A stretch of DNA of 46,930 nt from Clostridia bacterium (GCA_017436285.1 JAFSDL010000002.1:1-46930), one strand, 5' to 3'. Counted from the first letter of the stretch, positions 23,434 to 31,840 are shown. Made by a program: numbers and translations. The notes: generated by a model from the sequence alone, not told the origin.

Positions 23434-25842
23434 ATGAATTATAAGCTTACAAAGAAGCAAGCAAAGGAAATGCTTGAGAATAAGCTTCTCCACTTTTTCG
23501 GTATATCTACCGAAAACGCTACCTATGACCAGTACTATAAAGCGGTTTCAATGATTGTCCGCGATATGATGGCGCAGGGCAGAGCGGAGCTTGGCAAAAA
23601 AGCAGATGAGGAAGGCAAAAAAAGAGTTTGCTATCTTTCAATGGAATTTCTTATGGGGCGTTCTCTTAAGAACAGCCTTTTCAATCTTAATCTCACAAAA
23701 ACCTTTGAAAGCGTTTTAAAGGATTACGGAATCAGTCTTGAATCACTTTACGATTGCGAGCCCGATGCAGGTCTGGGTAACGGTGGTCTCGGTCGTCTTG
23801 CGGCTTGTTATCTTGATGGTCTTGCAACTCAGGGCTATCCCGCAAGAGGCTATTCAATTCTTTATGAATACGGCATTTTCCGTCAGAAGCTTGTTGAGGG
23901 CAGGCAGACTGAGCTTCCTGATAACTGGCTTCCCGGTGGTGAGGTTTGGTTACAGCCTCGTGAAAGCAGTGCAGTTGATGTTTGCTTTGAGGGTACTCTC
24001 AAGGAAAGATGGGATAATCAATATCACCACGTTGAAATTGAAAACGGTAATGTTATTCAGGCTGTTCCTTACGATATGTTTGTTGCAGGTAAGGATGGTA
24101 AGGGTATCAGTTGCCTTCGTCTTTGGAGTGCAAGAGCACCAGAGTTCGATATGAAGGCCTTTAATCAGGGCGACTTTATGCGTTCAATGGAGCGTCAGGC
24201 AATGGCAGAGGTTATCAGTAAGGTTCTTTATCCTATGGATAACCACCCTGAAGGAAAATCCTTAAGACTTCGTCAGCAGTATTTCCTCGTTTCTGCATCT
24301 GTTCAGGATATTGTCCGCCATCACCTTCGTGAATATGGCACAATTGATAATCTTCCCGAGAAAATTGCAATTCATATTAACGATACTCATCCCACAATGG
24401 CAATTCCCGAGCTTATGAGAATTCTTCTTGATGAATGCGGTTATGGTTGGGATGATGCATGGAGAATTGTTACAAACACAGTTGCCTACACTAACCATAC
24501 AGTTATGAGCGAGGCTCTTGAATGCTGGAGTGAGGAGCTCGTAAAACGCCTCATTCCCCGTATTTACAATATCATTAAGGAAATTGATAACCGCTTCCGC
24601 GCTTATGTGTGGGAATGCACCCACGATGCAGACTATGTTGAAAGAACTGCAATCATTTCAGGTGGCGCAGTGCGTATGGCAAACCTTTGTGTTGCCGCAA
24701 GCCACAAGGTAAACGGTGTTTCTGCTCTTCACAGCCAGATTCTTAAAGATACGCTCTTTAATGATTTTTATCGCCTTACTCCCGATAAATTCACAAATGT
24801 TACAAATGGTATCGCTCACAGGCGTTGGCTCTGTCAGGCAAACCCTGCTTTAACAGAATATATTAAAGAGCTTTTAGGCAACGATAAATTTGTTTATGAT
24901 GCAGAGCATCTTTCAAAGCTTGCAGATTTCAAGGATGATGAAGAGGTACTCAACAAAATCGGTGAAATCAAAAAAGCAAATAAAGAGGCTTTTGCAAAGC
25001 ATATCAAGAAAACAACAGGGGTTGAGCTTGATACAAACTCAATTTTTGATGTTCAGGTGAAACGTCTTCACGAATACAAGCGTCAGCACCTTAATGCTCT
25101 TAATATCGTTTCCGAATACCTTGCAATCAAGGAAAATCCCAATGGCGATTTCGTTCCCAAGACCTATATTTTCGGCGCAAAGGCTGCTCCCGGCTATTTT
25201 GTTGCTCAGAGAATTATCAGCTTCATTCTTGCTCTTGGTGAAATGATTGATAAGGACCCGGATGTTAAAGGCAGACTCAAGGTTCTTTATGTTGAGGATT
25301 ACAATGTAACCAATGCAGAAAGACTTATGCCCGCTGCAGATGTTTCCGAGCAGATTTCTCTTGCAGGTAAGGAAGCAAGCGGTACAGGTAATATGAAGCT
25401 TATGATGAATGGTGCGCTTACTATCGGTACTCTTGACGGTGCAAATGTTGAAATTCACGAATCAGTAGGGGACGAGAATATGTTCCTCTTCGGTATGAGA
25501 ACAGAAGAGGTTAATGAGCTTCGCAGAGCAGGCTATAATCCTCAGAATTATTACAACAATAATCCTGAGCTTCGCAAGGTTCTTGATTTTATTACCCGCA
25601 ACGGTATTGACGGTAAGGATTTCTCAGATATTTCAGGAACAATCATTCACCACGATCCTTTTATGGTTCTTGCTGATTTTGCCGATTATCAGAGAGCGCA
25701 GAAAAAGGTAAGAGAAACCTTTAAGGTTAGTAAGAAATGGAATCAGATGTCACTTCTCAATATTGCATATTCAGGCAGATTCGCTGCCGACAGAGCTATT
25801 AACGAATATGCTCGAAATATATGGAATACACAAAAAATGTAA
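23434..25842 (+). CDS. glgP: Glycogen/alpha-glucan phosphorylase (GT35)
   Basis: 802 aa, normal for the family. It releases glucose-1-phosphate from alpha-1,4-glucan using phosphate. The PLP lysine is Lys655 in EASGTGNMKLMMNGALTIGTLDGANVEI. CYLSMEFLMGRSL and LGNGGLGRLAACYLDGLA are the conserved N-terminal stretches. It is cytoplasmic. No other glg gene is in the window. It is monocistronic with its own terminator, inside which the next promoter begins. Confidence 0.97.
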   Translation: MNYKLTKKQAKEMLENKLLHFFGISTENATYDQYYKAVSMIVRDMMAQGRAELGKKADEEGKKRVCYLSMEFLMGRSLKNSLFNLNLTKTFESVLKDYGISLESLYDCEPDAGLGNGGLGRLAACYLDGLATQGYPARGYSILYEYGIFRQKLVEGRQTELPDNWLPGGEVWLQPRESSAVDVCFEGTLKERWDNQYHHVEIENGNVIQAVPYDMFVAGKDGKGISCLRLWSARAPEFDMKAFNQGDFMRSMERQAMAEVISKVLYPMDNHPEGKSLRLRQQYFLVSASVQDIVRHHLREYGTIDNLPEKIAIHINDTHPTMAIPELMRILLDECGYGWDDAWRIVTNTVAYTNHTVMSEALECWSEELVKRLIPRIYNIIKEIDNRFRAYVWECTHDADYVERTAIISGGAVRMANLCVAASHKVNGVSALHSQILKDTLFNDFYRLTPDKFTNVTNGIAHRRWLCQANPALTEYIKELLGNDKFVYDAEHLSKLADFKDDEEVLNKIGEIKKANKEAFAKHIKKTTGVELDTNSIFDVQVKRLHEYKRQHLNALNIVSEYLAIKENPNGDFVPKTYIFGAKAAPGYFVAQRIISFILALGEMIDKDPDVKGRLKVLYVEDYNVTNAERLMPAADVSEQISLAGKEASGTGNMKLMMNGALTIGTLDGANVEIHESVGDENMFLFGMRTEEVNELRRAGYNPQNYYNNNPELRKVLDFITRNGIDGKDFSDISGTIIHHDPFMVLADFADYQRAQKKVRETFKVSKKWNQMSLLNIAYSGRFAADRAINEYARNIWNTQKM

Positions 25843-25873
25843 ATTATTTTAGCACTTTTAACAAAATTGAAAT

Positions 25874-25911
25874 AAGTCAGTGCATTTGATAAAAATGCAC
25901 TTGACTTTTTT
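25874..25911 (+). terminator. Terminator of glgP
   Basis: AAGTCA-GTGCATTT (25874-25887) pairs with AAATGCAC-T-TGACTT (25893-25907, one bulge), followed by T. Its 3' arm contains the TTGACT that acts as -35 for the next gene. Confidence 0.85.
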
Positions 25912-25929
25912 CGCTTTTTAGAGTAATCT
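25901..25929 (+). promoter_or_regulatory. Putative promoter of paralogue 1
   Basis: TTGACT (25901-25906), 17 nt, TAATCT (25924-25929). The same -35, spacing and -10 occur before paralogue 2 (27116-27144). TAATCT is a poor sigma-A -10, so the match between paralogues carries most of the weight. Confidence 0.5.
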
Positions 25930-26014
25930 AAAGATACTGAAAAATAATGTGTTATTGTATATTGTTTTTTTAGTAGTATATGCAGTACACAAAGTTGAAA
26001 GGGGTATTATACCA

Positions 26015-27031
26015 ATGAAAAATTCAGATATGAAGGTTATTGCTATAATTCTCAGTATAGCACTTTTCTTCACAATCGTAACAAGCAACGCAGTTTCCAT
26101 CGCTTCTGTTGTTTTCCTTGCAAAGGATGCAGCAACAGTTCAGGAAGGTTCTGCAGGTACAGCAGGTGATGCAACAACACCTGATGCAGGTACAGCAACA
26201 ACTCCTGATGCAGGTACTGCAACAACTCCTGATGCAGGTACTGCAACAACTCCTGATGCAGGCACAGCAACAACTCCCGATGCAGGCACAGCAACAACTC
26301 CTGATGCAGGCACAACACCTGATGCAGGTACAACACCTGATGCAGGCACAACACCTGATGCAGGCACAACTCCCGATGCAAACAAACCTGCTGAAGATGC
26401 AAACAAGCCTGCTGTTGACGACAATCCTATTATGAAGGATCCTTTCGCAGCATACTCAAAGGCTGCTAACGCTATCCACACAAAGGGTATTGCAGGCTAC
26501 AACAAAATCGGTTGGCAGACACCTCTCAAAATAGAAGGTCTTGGTCTTCTTGACAGCGTTATTATGCCTATCCTTGAAAAGTTTATGACAACAGAGGATG
26601 AAGCAGAAGTAAAGGTTAACGCAAAAGGTTCAGATGATGCTAAAAACCGTATGCCTGCAAGTAACTGCAGCAAAAAGTACATCAAGAGTGCAACAGCTGT
26701 TAAAGAGGGTAGCAATTATAAGGTTACAATCGTTTTGGTTGACTTCACTAACCCCAGTTATAGTGATCCTGATGGTCTTCAGTTAATGTCAAGAGAATTC
26801 CTTGACTATGCTGACGTAGAGAAAGAAGCTAAAAACATTGCTATCGTTAAGAGCCTCGAAGGTCAGATTGTTTACAAGGACTATACAATCACAGCTATCA
26901 TGACAGCAGACGGCAAGTTCGAAAGCATTACTCATAGGGGTATTGGCTATATCAAAGCTAACCTTAACGGTTCAATCAATGCTACTGGCGAACTCGAGTT
27001 CAACGCTAAATACACAGACTTCAAATATTAA
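26015..27031 (+). CDS. Membrane-anchored extracytoplasmic protein with TTPDAG repeats (paralogue 1)
   Basis: 338 aa. One N-terminal hydrophobic segment (~7-35, ending SIASVVFLAK) could be an anchor or uncleaved signal. A low-complexity linker (~50-125) has nine PDAG units: five with TATT spacers, then four with TT. The linker is followed by NKPAEDANKPA and a ~200-residue C-terminal domain ending in DFKY. The C-terminal domain resembles that of the next gene (GY-N/K-K-x, TT-x-E-AE, D-x-x-NP). Function unknown. The start at 26015 is supported by AAAGGGG; upstream codons in the open frame overlap the leader. Confidence 0.75.
   Translation: MKNSDMKVIAIILSIALFFTIVTSNAVSIASVVFLAKDAATVQEGSAGTAGDATTPDAGTATTPDAGTATTPDAGTATTPDAGTATTPDAGTATTPDAGTTPDAGTTPDAGTTPDAGTTPDANKPAEDANKPAVDDNPIMKDPFAAYSKAANAIHTKGIAGYNKIGWQTPLKIEGLGLLDSVIMPILEKFMTTEDEAEVKVNAKGSDDAKNRMPASNCSKKYIKSATAVKEGSNYKVTIVLVDFTNPSYSDPDGLQLMSREFLDYADVEKEAKNIAIVKSLEGQIVYKDYTITAIMTADGKFESITHRGIGYIKANLNGSINATGELEFNAKYTDFKY
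26174..26380 (+). repeat. In-gene tandem repeats (24-nt, then 18-nt units)
   Basis: Five 24-nt units encoding PDAGTATT then four 18-nt units encoding PDAGTT. Synonymous third-base changes (GGT/GGC, ACT/ACA, CCT/CCC) distinguish units. Unit number may vary between strains by slippage. Confidence 0.85.
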
Positions 27032-27043
27032 TTTGAGATACAT

Positions 27044-27071
27044 AAAACCGACTCGAAAGAGTCGGTTTTTT
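27044..27071 (+). terminator. Terminator of paralogue 1
   Basis: AAAACCGACTC-GAAA-GAGTCGGTTTT followed by further T; an 11-bp stem with a GAAA tetraloop. Confidence 0.92.
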
Positions 27072-27115
27072 CTTTTGCACAATTAAAATTCAATTCTTTT
27101 GTATAATATATGGTA

Positions 27116-27144
27116 TTGACTTTTTATGGAAATTGGTTTAATCT
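27116..27144 (+). promoter_or_regulatory. Putative promoter of paralogue 2
   Basis: TTGACT (27116-27121), 17 nt, TAATCT (27139-27144), the same layout as before paralogue 1. Both -35 hexamers are followed by TTTT. Confidence 0.5.
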
Positions 27145-27196
27145 ATAAATGTTAATAAAATGCATAAAAATGCAAATATGAAAGAGGTTATAGGTA

Positions 27197-28252
27197 ATGA
27201 AAAGCACAGATTTAAAAATTATTGCTATCATTCTTGCAGTTGCTCTTGTTTTCACAGTAATCGCAAGTAATGCAGTTTCAGTTGCTTCTATCGTTTTTCT
27301 CGCAAAGAACGATATAGTAGAGGCTCCCGCAGGCGAGCAGACTCAGCAGCAGTCTCAGCAGTCTCAGCAACCCCAACAACAGCAGCAGTCTCAGCAGTCA
27401 CAACAGCAGGTTCAGCAAACTGTAGAAACAACTGCTCCCGCAGCTAACAACAGTTCTTCAACAGTTGAAACAACTGCTCCTGCAGGCAATAGCGGTAACA
27501 CAACTCCTGATGCAAACAAGCCTGCTGATAACAACGGCGGTTCAACTGCTGCAAAGAAAACTGATAAAGAAGTTCTCGAAATCTACACAACTCTTATGAA
27601 CAAGGCTAAAAAAGATAAGCCCGGTTATAAGAAGGTTGAATATCAGGAGCTTCCCGGCGATGCTGCAAACCGTCAGATTTCAAAGGGTGCTAATTTTGTT
27701 GATACTCTCCTCAATCTTGTTACAAACACATTAGATCTTTTAACAACTAAGGAAGAAGCAGAAGCTTCCCCGGAAATCGTTGAAAAGGGTGGCGATATGA
27801 GATGGTTCCCTGTTTATAAATGTGAAAAGGGTTGCTATCTTACAGATGTAAGTGCTATTGAAAGCACCAAGTACGAAGACCTTGGCAACGGTAAAGCAAG
27901 AATCACAATCGAACTTAAAGATGAAGCTAATCCCGAGCCCATGGCAGAAGGTGCATCAACATCTCCCAGTAAAACTGGTGCAATGTTCTCACCTCTTTCA
28001 AAAGCTGATATTGATAACACAATCAATGGTGGTGTCGTTCAGGCAGTTATCAAGGAAGTTACATATAACCTCACCTACCACGATTGCAAAGCAGTTGTAG
28101 AATACGATACAAAAACAAACGAAATCATTAAGCTTGAGCAGTATATGAATGTTGCTATTCAGGGCGGTGGTAAGATTTTCGGTGTTTCTGAAATCAAAAT
28201 CGACAAACAGGAACTCTTCAACACAATGATTATCACAGATTTCAAATATTAA
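27197..28252 (+). CDS. Membrane-anchored extracytoplasmic protein with Gln-rich linker (paralogue 2)
   Basis: 351 aa. The N-terminus (MKSTDLKIIAIILAVALVFT..SNAVSVASIVFLAK) is nearly the same as in paralogue 1. The linker differs: a Gln/Ser run (~52-78) and two VETTAPA blocks, then TTPDANKPAD, which is shared with paralogue 1. The C-terminal domain (~130-351) is homologous and also ends DFKY; it has two Cys (CEKGC) near 216-220, whereas paralogue 1 has one (SNCSKK). Function unknown; a surface or binding role is inferred from the anchor and linker. GAGGTTATAGG is the SD region. Confidence 0.75.
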   Translation: MKSTDLKIIAIILAVALVFTVIASNAVSVASIVFLAKNDIVEAPAGEQTQQQSQQSQQPQQQQQSQQSQQQVQQTVETTAPAANNSSSTVETTAPAGNSGNTTPDANKPADNNGGSTAAKKTDKEVLEIYTTLMNKAKKDKPGYKKVEYQELPGDAANRQISKGANFVDTLLNLVTNTLDLLTTKEEAEASPEIVEKGGDMRWFPVYKCEKGCYLTDVSAIESTKYEDLGNGKARITIELKDEANPEPMAEGASTSPSKTGAMFSPLSKADIDNTINGGVVQAVIKEVTYNLTYHDCKAVVEYDTKTNEIIKLEQYMNVAIQGGGKIFGVSEIKIDKQELFNTMIITDFKY

Positions 28253-28264
28253 TTGAATCTATTT

Positions 28265-28296
28265 TCCCCTTACCAACTCGGTAAGGGGATTTTTTT
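28265..28296 (+). terminator. Terminator of paralogue 2
   Basis: TCCCCTTACC-AACTC-GGTAAGGGGA followed by seven T. Confidence 0.92.
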
Positions 28297-28300
28297 ATAA

Positions 28301-28340
28301 ATGCAGAATGAGGAGTGATGAATGCGGAATGAGCTTCGCA
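28301..28340 (+). repeat. Heptanucleotide array 4 with AGCTTCGCAA end
   Basis: ATGCAGA ATGAGGA, GTGATGA, ATGCGGA, then ATGAGCT running into TCGCAAAA. It has the same end module as arrays 2, 5 and 6. It starts the 584-nt non-coding gap 28253-28836. Confidence 0.75.
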
Positions 28341-28373
28341 AAAGGTTAAGATAGAGGAATAAAGTTGATGTGT

Positions 28374-28492
28374 GGGGGACCTGCCTTCGAAGGCGGGGGG
28401 ACCGTCTTGTTTGTGTAAACCTCATTGATATGTTTCAGGCGAGTCGGTTTCTCTCTGTTTGCGATACAGTTCAGCGGAACGGTGGGTGGTTC
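28374..28492 (+). repeat. Degenerate G-run/hairpin element related to copies A and B
   Basis: GGGGGACCT, the perfect palindrome GCCTTCGAAGGC (28383-28394), GGGGGGACCGT, then ~80 nt of unique sequence and ACGGTGGGTGGTTC. The GGGGGACC...GGTGGGTGGT frame matches copies A and B, but the interior is different and the relation is tentative. Confidence 0.4.
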
Positions 28493-28515
28493 TCGACGCG
28501 AGCCCCCGAGCGTCG

Positions 28516-28699
28516 TTGAAGCATTAGCTTCAATTGTAATGCACCGTAAGGTACAAGCTTGCTTGTACCAAAGAATATAAAAATTCAAGCAATAAGTTTA
28601 TCGCAGTTTCACCTTGCGGTGAAATGTTGCTTTGCAACAAAGAACCTTCCGGCTTTTGACATACAAGTATGTCAAAACCCACCTTCCTTTGAAGGAAGG
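28516..28699 (+). repeat. Battery of six consecutive hairpins, includes 24-nt repeat copy 4
   Basis: TTGAAGC-ATTA-GCTTCAA (28516-28533); repeat copy 4 GGTACAAG-CTTG-CTTGTACC (28550-28569, unit 28546-28569); TTTCACC-TTGC-GGTGAAA (28607-28624); TGTTGC-TTT-GCAACA (28625-28639); TTTTGACATAC-AA-GTATGTCAAAA (28654-28677); CCTTCCTT-TG-AAGGAAGG (28682-28699). Each stem is perfect. No coding frame explains them. Confidence 0.75.
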
Positions 28700-28736
28700 C
28701 ACAGATAAAACTCAATTTTATTGCACTATATTTACT

Positions 28737-28776
28737 CCTTGCGAAGCTCTGGTGACTGGCGACTGGCAACTGGTTA
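28737..28776 (-). repeat. Heptanucleotide array 5 with AGCTTCGCAA end
   Basis: On + : CCTTGCGAAGCT, then CTGGTGA CTGGCGA, CTGGCAA CTGGTTA. On the minus strand this reads CCAGTCG-type heptamers ending in AGCTTCGCAAGG, the same arrangement as array 2. It overlaps the -35 of the next gene's promoter. Confidence 0.75.
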
Positions 28777-28805
28777 TTGCCTTTTTATTCCTTGTGTGGT
28801 ACAAT
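28777..28805 (+). promoter_or_regulatory. Promoter of the YhhN-family gene
   Basis: TTGCCT (28777-28782), 17 nt, TACAAT (28800-28805) preceded by TGG. The leader is about 25 nt, with GGTGAGG as SD. Confidence 0.7.
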
Positions 28806-28836
28806 ATAATAAACAATTATGCGGTGAGGGATAGAA

Positions 28837-29568
28837 ATGACATTGTGGATTTTATTTGGCTTGTGCCTGGTGGTTGAGGTCGTTTGTGTGCCTTGGTATT
28901 TAAAGGCTCTCTGGCCTGAAAAATGCACCAAATCACTTGTATTGAAAATGGTATGTGCAACAATGTTTGTAAGCGTTGGCGTGCTTTCAATGTTTATTTC
29001 AAACAACTTCTCTTCTTATGCAATAACAATGCTTGTTGGTCTTGTTTTTGGCTGGATAGGAGATTATTTCCTGCACGCCAAGCCCTCAGATGTATATTTC
29101 GTAACAGGCTTTTTAAGCTTCCTTATAGGGCACTTTTTCTATATTGGTGCTTATGTGAAGGCTCTTCCAAAGCTTTTCCCTGACTATAAAATGCTCAATG
29201 CACCTGAGCTTATTATTGGTGCCGTGGTTCTTGTTTTAGCCTTTATAATGCTGAAGCTTACAAAGATGAAAATGACGCCTAAAATTGTTGCTTTTGGTAT
29301 CTGGCTTTATTTCATAATTCTTACCTTTATGTTCGTGAAAGCAACCTCTTTAGGCTACCACCAATGGCAAAGCGGTGCACAGGGCGGAATATTACCGTTC
29401 CTAGTTTTAACTTTTGGCTCATTCTGCTTCGTTCTTTCCGATGCATCCCTGGGTGTTATAATGTTTGCAGACCAAAGAAAGAATTATCCATTGAAAATAT
29501 TCAACATTCTTACATATTTCTGGGGACAGATAATGCTTGCTTCCTCAATACTTTTCATAAATGCCTGA
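28837..29568 (+). CDS. YhhN/TMEM86 family membrane protein (lysoplasmalogenase type)
   Basis: 243 aa with about eight membrane segments. GWIGDYFLHA and FLIGHFFYIGAYV are the family signatures with the conserved Asp and His. Eukaryotic TMEM86B hydrolyses the vinyl-ether bond of lysoplasmalogens; clostridia do make plasmalogens, so the role is plausible but unproven here. It overlaps or abuts the PatB-like gene. Confidence 0.8.
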   Translation: MTLWILFGLCLVVEVVCVPWYLKALWPEKCTKSLVLKMVCATMFVSVGVLSMFISNNFSSYAITMLVGLVFGWIGDYFLHAKPSDVYFVTGFLSFLIGHFFYIGAYVKALPKLFPDYKMLNAPELIIGAVVLVLAFIMLKLTKMKMTPKIVAFGIWLYFIILTFMFVKATSLGYHQWQSGAQGGILPFLVLTFGSFCFVLSDASLGVIMFADQRKNYPLKIFNILTYFWGQIMLASSILFINA

Positions 29569-29581
29569 AAGAAGATTAATT

Positions 29582-30751
29582 ATGTTTGATAAAGCTTTTA
29601 ACCGCAAAAACAGTGGTTCATATAAATGGGATACAACCGTTCCCGAAGGCTTAATTGAAAGGGGGGCATATCCTCTTTCAGTTGCCGATATGGAATTTCA
29701 GACTCCCCTTGAGGTAAGAGAAGCTATAAAGGATTTTACCGAAAAAGGCTTCTTTTGTTATACGGATGCGGATAAGGCATATCGCGATAGTGTCCGTGAG
29801 TTTCTTGCCCGTCGCCATAATTTTGAAATAGAAAATGATTGGATTACCTGCGTTGGTGGTGTGGTTTTCACAATTAATACCGCAATAAGAGCCTTTACAA
29901 ATGAGGGCGATAAGGTTATAATCCAATCTCCCGTTTATTATCCCTTTTCAAAATCCATTCTTAACAATAAAAGAATTATTGCAGATAATCCTCTTGTTCC
30001 TGAGGGCAATACTTATAAAATGAATTTTCCTGATCTTGAAAAAATTGCAGCTCAGGATGATGTTAAATTAATGCTTCTTTGCAGTCCTCATAACCCTGTG
30101 GGCAGAGTATGGACTAAGGAAGAGCTTAAAAGGGTAGGGGAAATCTGCCTTAAAAATAATGTTGTTCTTGTAAGCGATGAAATTCATTTTGACCTTGTGA
30201 GAAAAAATCAGGAGCATATTGTAATCAATAATGTTGATGACAGCTTCTCAAAAAACACGGTTATCTGCACTGCAGTCAGCAAAACCTTTAACCTTGCAGG
30301 TCTGGGCACATCAAATATTATTATTGCCGACAAAGCCTTGAGAGAAAAATTTCAAACGCAATTATCTGCAGATGGCTATAGCTGTATCAACTGCGTTTCC
30401 CGCCCTGCAACAATTGCCGCATACACAAAATGCGATTATTGGATTGATGGTGTAAACGACTATATTGAAGAGAATATACGGCTTGTAAATGATATTTTGA
30501 GCGATATTCCTCAGATAAAAATTTATGATTGTCAGGGTACATATTTAATGTGGCTCGATATGAGAGAATTGGGAATGAGTGATGATGAGCTTGATTTGTT
30601 CCTGCAGAATGAGTGCGGAATAATTCAGGACCCGGGCTTCTGGTTCGGTGAAAACGGTAAGGGCTTCACAAGGCTTAATGTTGCTTGCCCGAGAGATATT
30701 TTGGAAAAATCAATTAAGGAATTAAGAAATCAAATCTTAAAAAGAGTGTGA
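29582..30751 (+). CDS. patB: PatB/MalY-type PLP C-S lyase (cystathionine beta-lyase family)
   Basis: 389 aa. FNRKNSGSYKWD near the start and LSVADMEFQTP are the signature of MalY/PatB enzymes. The PLP lysine is Lys234 in VSKTFNLAGL; CSPHNPVGRVW and SDEIHFDLV provide the cofactor Asn and Asp. It likely cleaves cystathionine or cysteine-type C-S bonds to pyruvate, ammonia and a thiol. ATG 29582 (MFDKAFNRK) is preferred over the in-frame ATG at 29561, which lies within the upstream gene; AAGAAG is a modest SD. Confidence 0.9.
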   Translation: MFDKAFNRKNSGSYKWDTTVPEGLIERGAYPLSVADMEFQTPLEVREAIKDFTEKGFFCYTDADKAYRDSVREFLARRHNFEIENDWITCVGGVVFTINTAIRAFTNEGDKVIIQSPVYYPFSKSILNNKRIIADNPLVPEGNTYKMNFPDLEKIAAQDDVKLMLLCSPHNPVGRVWTKEELKRVGEICLKNNVVLVSDEIHFDLVRKNQEHIVINNVDDSFSKNTVICTAVSKTFNLAGLGTSNIIIADKALREKFQTQLSADGYSCINCVSRPATIAAYTKCDYWIDGVNDYIEENIRLVNDILSDIPQIKIYDCQGTYLMWLDMRELGMSDDELDLFLQNECGIIQDPGFWFGENGKGFTRLNVACPRDILEKSIKELRNQILKRV

Positions 30752-30755
30752 TAAT

Positions 30756-31100
30756 ATGAAAAAAATAATATCGGTTCTTTTATGTGCAGTTTTTTTATTC
30801 AGTGCATTTTCTTTTTCTGCTTTTGCGGTTAAAGATAATACGGAAACAGAAAAAGAAACAGAGCTTGTTCTTGAAATTGATGTCAATAAAAGATATACGG
30901 ATATTTATGATGAAACCGACGGTATGGTAACAAGCCTGGAAGAGAAAAAAGAACTAACCGATAATCAGAAAACTGTTTATATTGCAATTCTTTGTGCCGC
31001 ATTGGTAGTTTCTGTTGTTATTCTTGCAGTTTCTCTCAAAAAAGTTCCCAAAGAGGAAGATATTGATATTTCAGGACAGAATAAAATCAAAAAAAGATAA
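30756..31100 (+). CDS. Small secreted-type membrane protein, unknown
   Basis: 114 aa. A Sec signal peptide (MKKIISVLLCAVFLF.., cleavage likely after FSAFA near residue 24), an acidic extracytoplasmic segment (~25-72), one membrane helix (~75-97: TVYIAILCAALVVSVVILAV) and a short basic tail (KKVPKEE..KKR). No family recognised. It is 4 nt after patB and 20 nt before ttcA, so probably co-transcribed. Confidence 0.65.
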   Translation: MKKIISVLLCAVFLFSAFSFSAFAVKDNTETEKETELVLEIDVNKRYTDIYDETDGMVTSLEEKKELTDNQKTVYIAILCAALVVSVVILAVSLKKVPKEEDIDISGQNKIKKR

Positions 31101-31120
31101 AAAAATAAGGAAAAGCTTTT

Positions 31121-31840
31121 ATGAGAAAAATTTTAAGCAGAACAAGAGCTGCCGTGGATGATTATAAAATGATTCAGAATGGCGATAAAATCGCCGTTGG
31201 TGTATCTGGCGGTAAGGATTCCGTAATGCTTTTAAAGGCATTGTGCGATTTAAAGCGCTTTTATCCTGCAGATTTTGAGATAGTTGCAATAACTCTTGAT
31301 ATGCGCTTTGATAAAAAGGATGGCGACTTTTCTCCAATTCAGAAGCTTTGCGATGAATACGGAATTGAATATGTAATTCAGAAAACTGATTTGTATGAAA
31401 TCATTTTTGAGGTAAGAAAAGAGGAATGCCCCTGTTCACTTTGCGCCAGAATGAGAAGAGGAATTCTTCACGATACTGCAAAGCAATTAGGATGCAATAA
31501 GATTGCTTTAGGTCACCATCTTGACGATGCGGCAGAAACCTTTATGATGAATCTTCTCATAGAAAGTCGTATCGGTTGCTTTGCCCCTGTAACATACCTT
31601 TCAAGGCGAGATATCACAATGATAAGACCTCTCATATATGTTCGTGAATCTGCTGTAGAACAGGCTGTGGAACGCCTTAATTTACCCATTATAGAAAGCA
31701 AATGCCCTGCAAATGAAAAAACCAAAAGAGAGGATGCAAAAATTCTTCTCCAAAGGCTCTCAGAAGAATATGGCGATGTTCCCGAAAGAATAATAGGGGC
31801 AATGCAAAGGGCGAGTATTGATAGATGGGAAGTTAATTAA
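31121..31840 (+). CDS. ttcA: tRNA 2-thiocytidine biosynthesis TtcA-type ATPase
   Basis: 239 aa. The PP-loop SGGKDSVML (~29-37) and the CSLCARMRRGIL site (CxxC), with a further Cys in SKCPANEKTKR, match TtcA, which uses an Fe-S cluster and ATP to thiolate C32 of tRNA. GHHLDDAAET is also typical. Some clostridial relatives act on other tRNA positions, so the exact nucleotide is inferred. GGAAAAGC region as SD. Confidence 0.85.
   Translation: MRKILSRTRAAVDDYKMIQNGDKIAVGVSGGKDSVMLLKALCDLKRFYPADFEIVAITLDMRFDKKDGDFSPIQKLCDEYGIEYVIQKTDLYEIIFEVRKEECPCSLCARMRRGILHDTAKQLGCNKIALGHHLDDAAETFMMNLLIESRIGCFAPVTYLSRRDITMIRPLIYVRESAVEQAVERLNLPIIESKCPANEKTKREDAKILLQRLSEEYGDVPERIIGAMQRASIDRWEVN

Noticed and set aside
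26070-26481. Leu/His-rich and Val/Ala-rich open frames antisense to paralogue 1, and a Gln-rich + frame at 26109
   Set aside because: They are products of the in-gene tandem repeat read in other frames, lacking SD and plausible domains.
28346-28769. Small open frames in the 584-nt gap
   Set aside because: They are interrupted by hairpins and repeats, have no SD and show no protein-like sequence.
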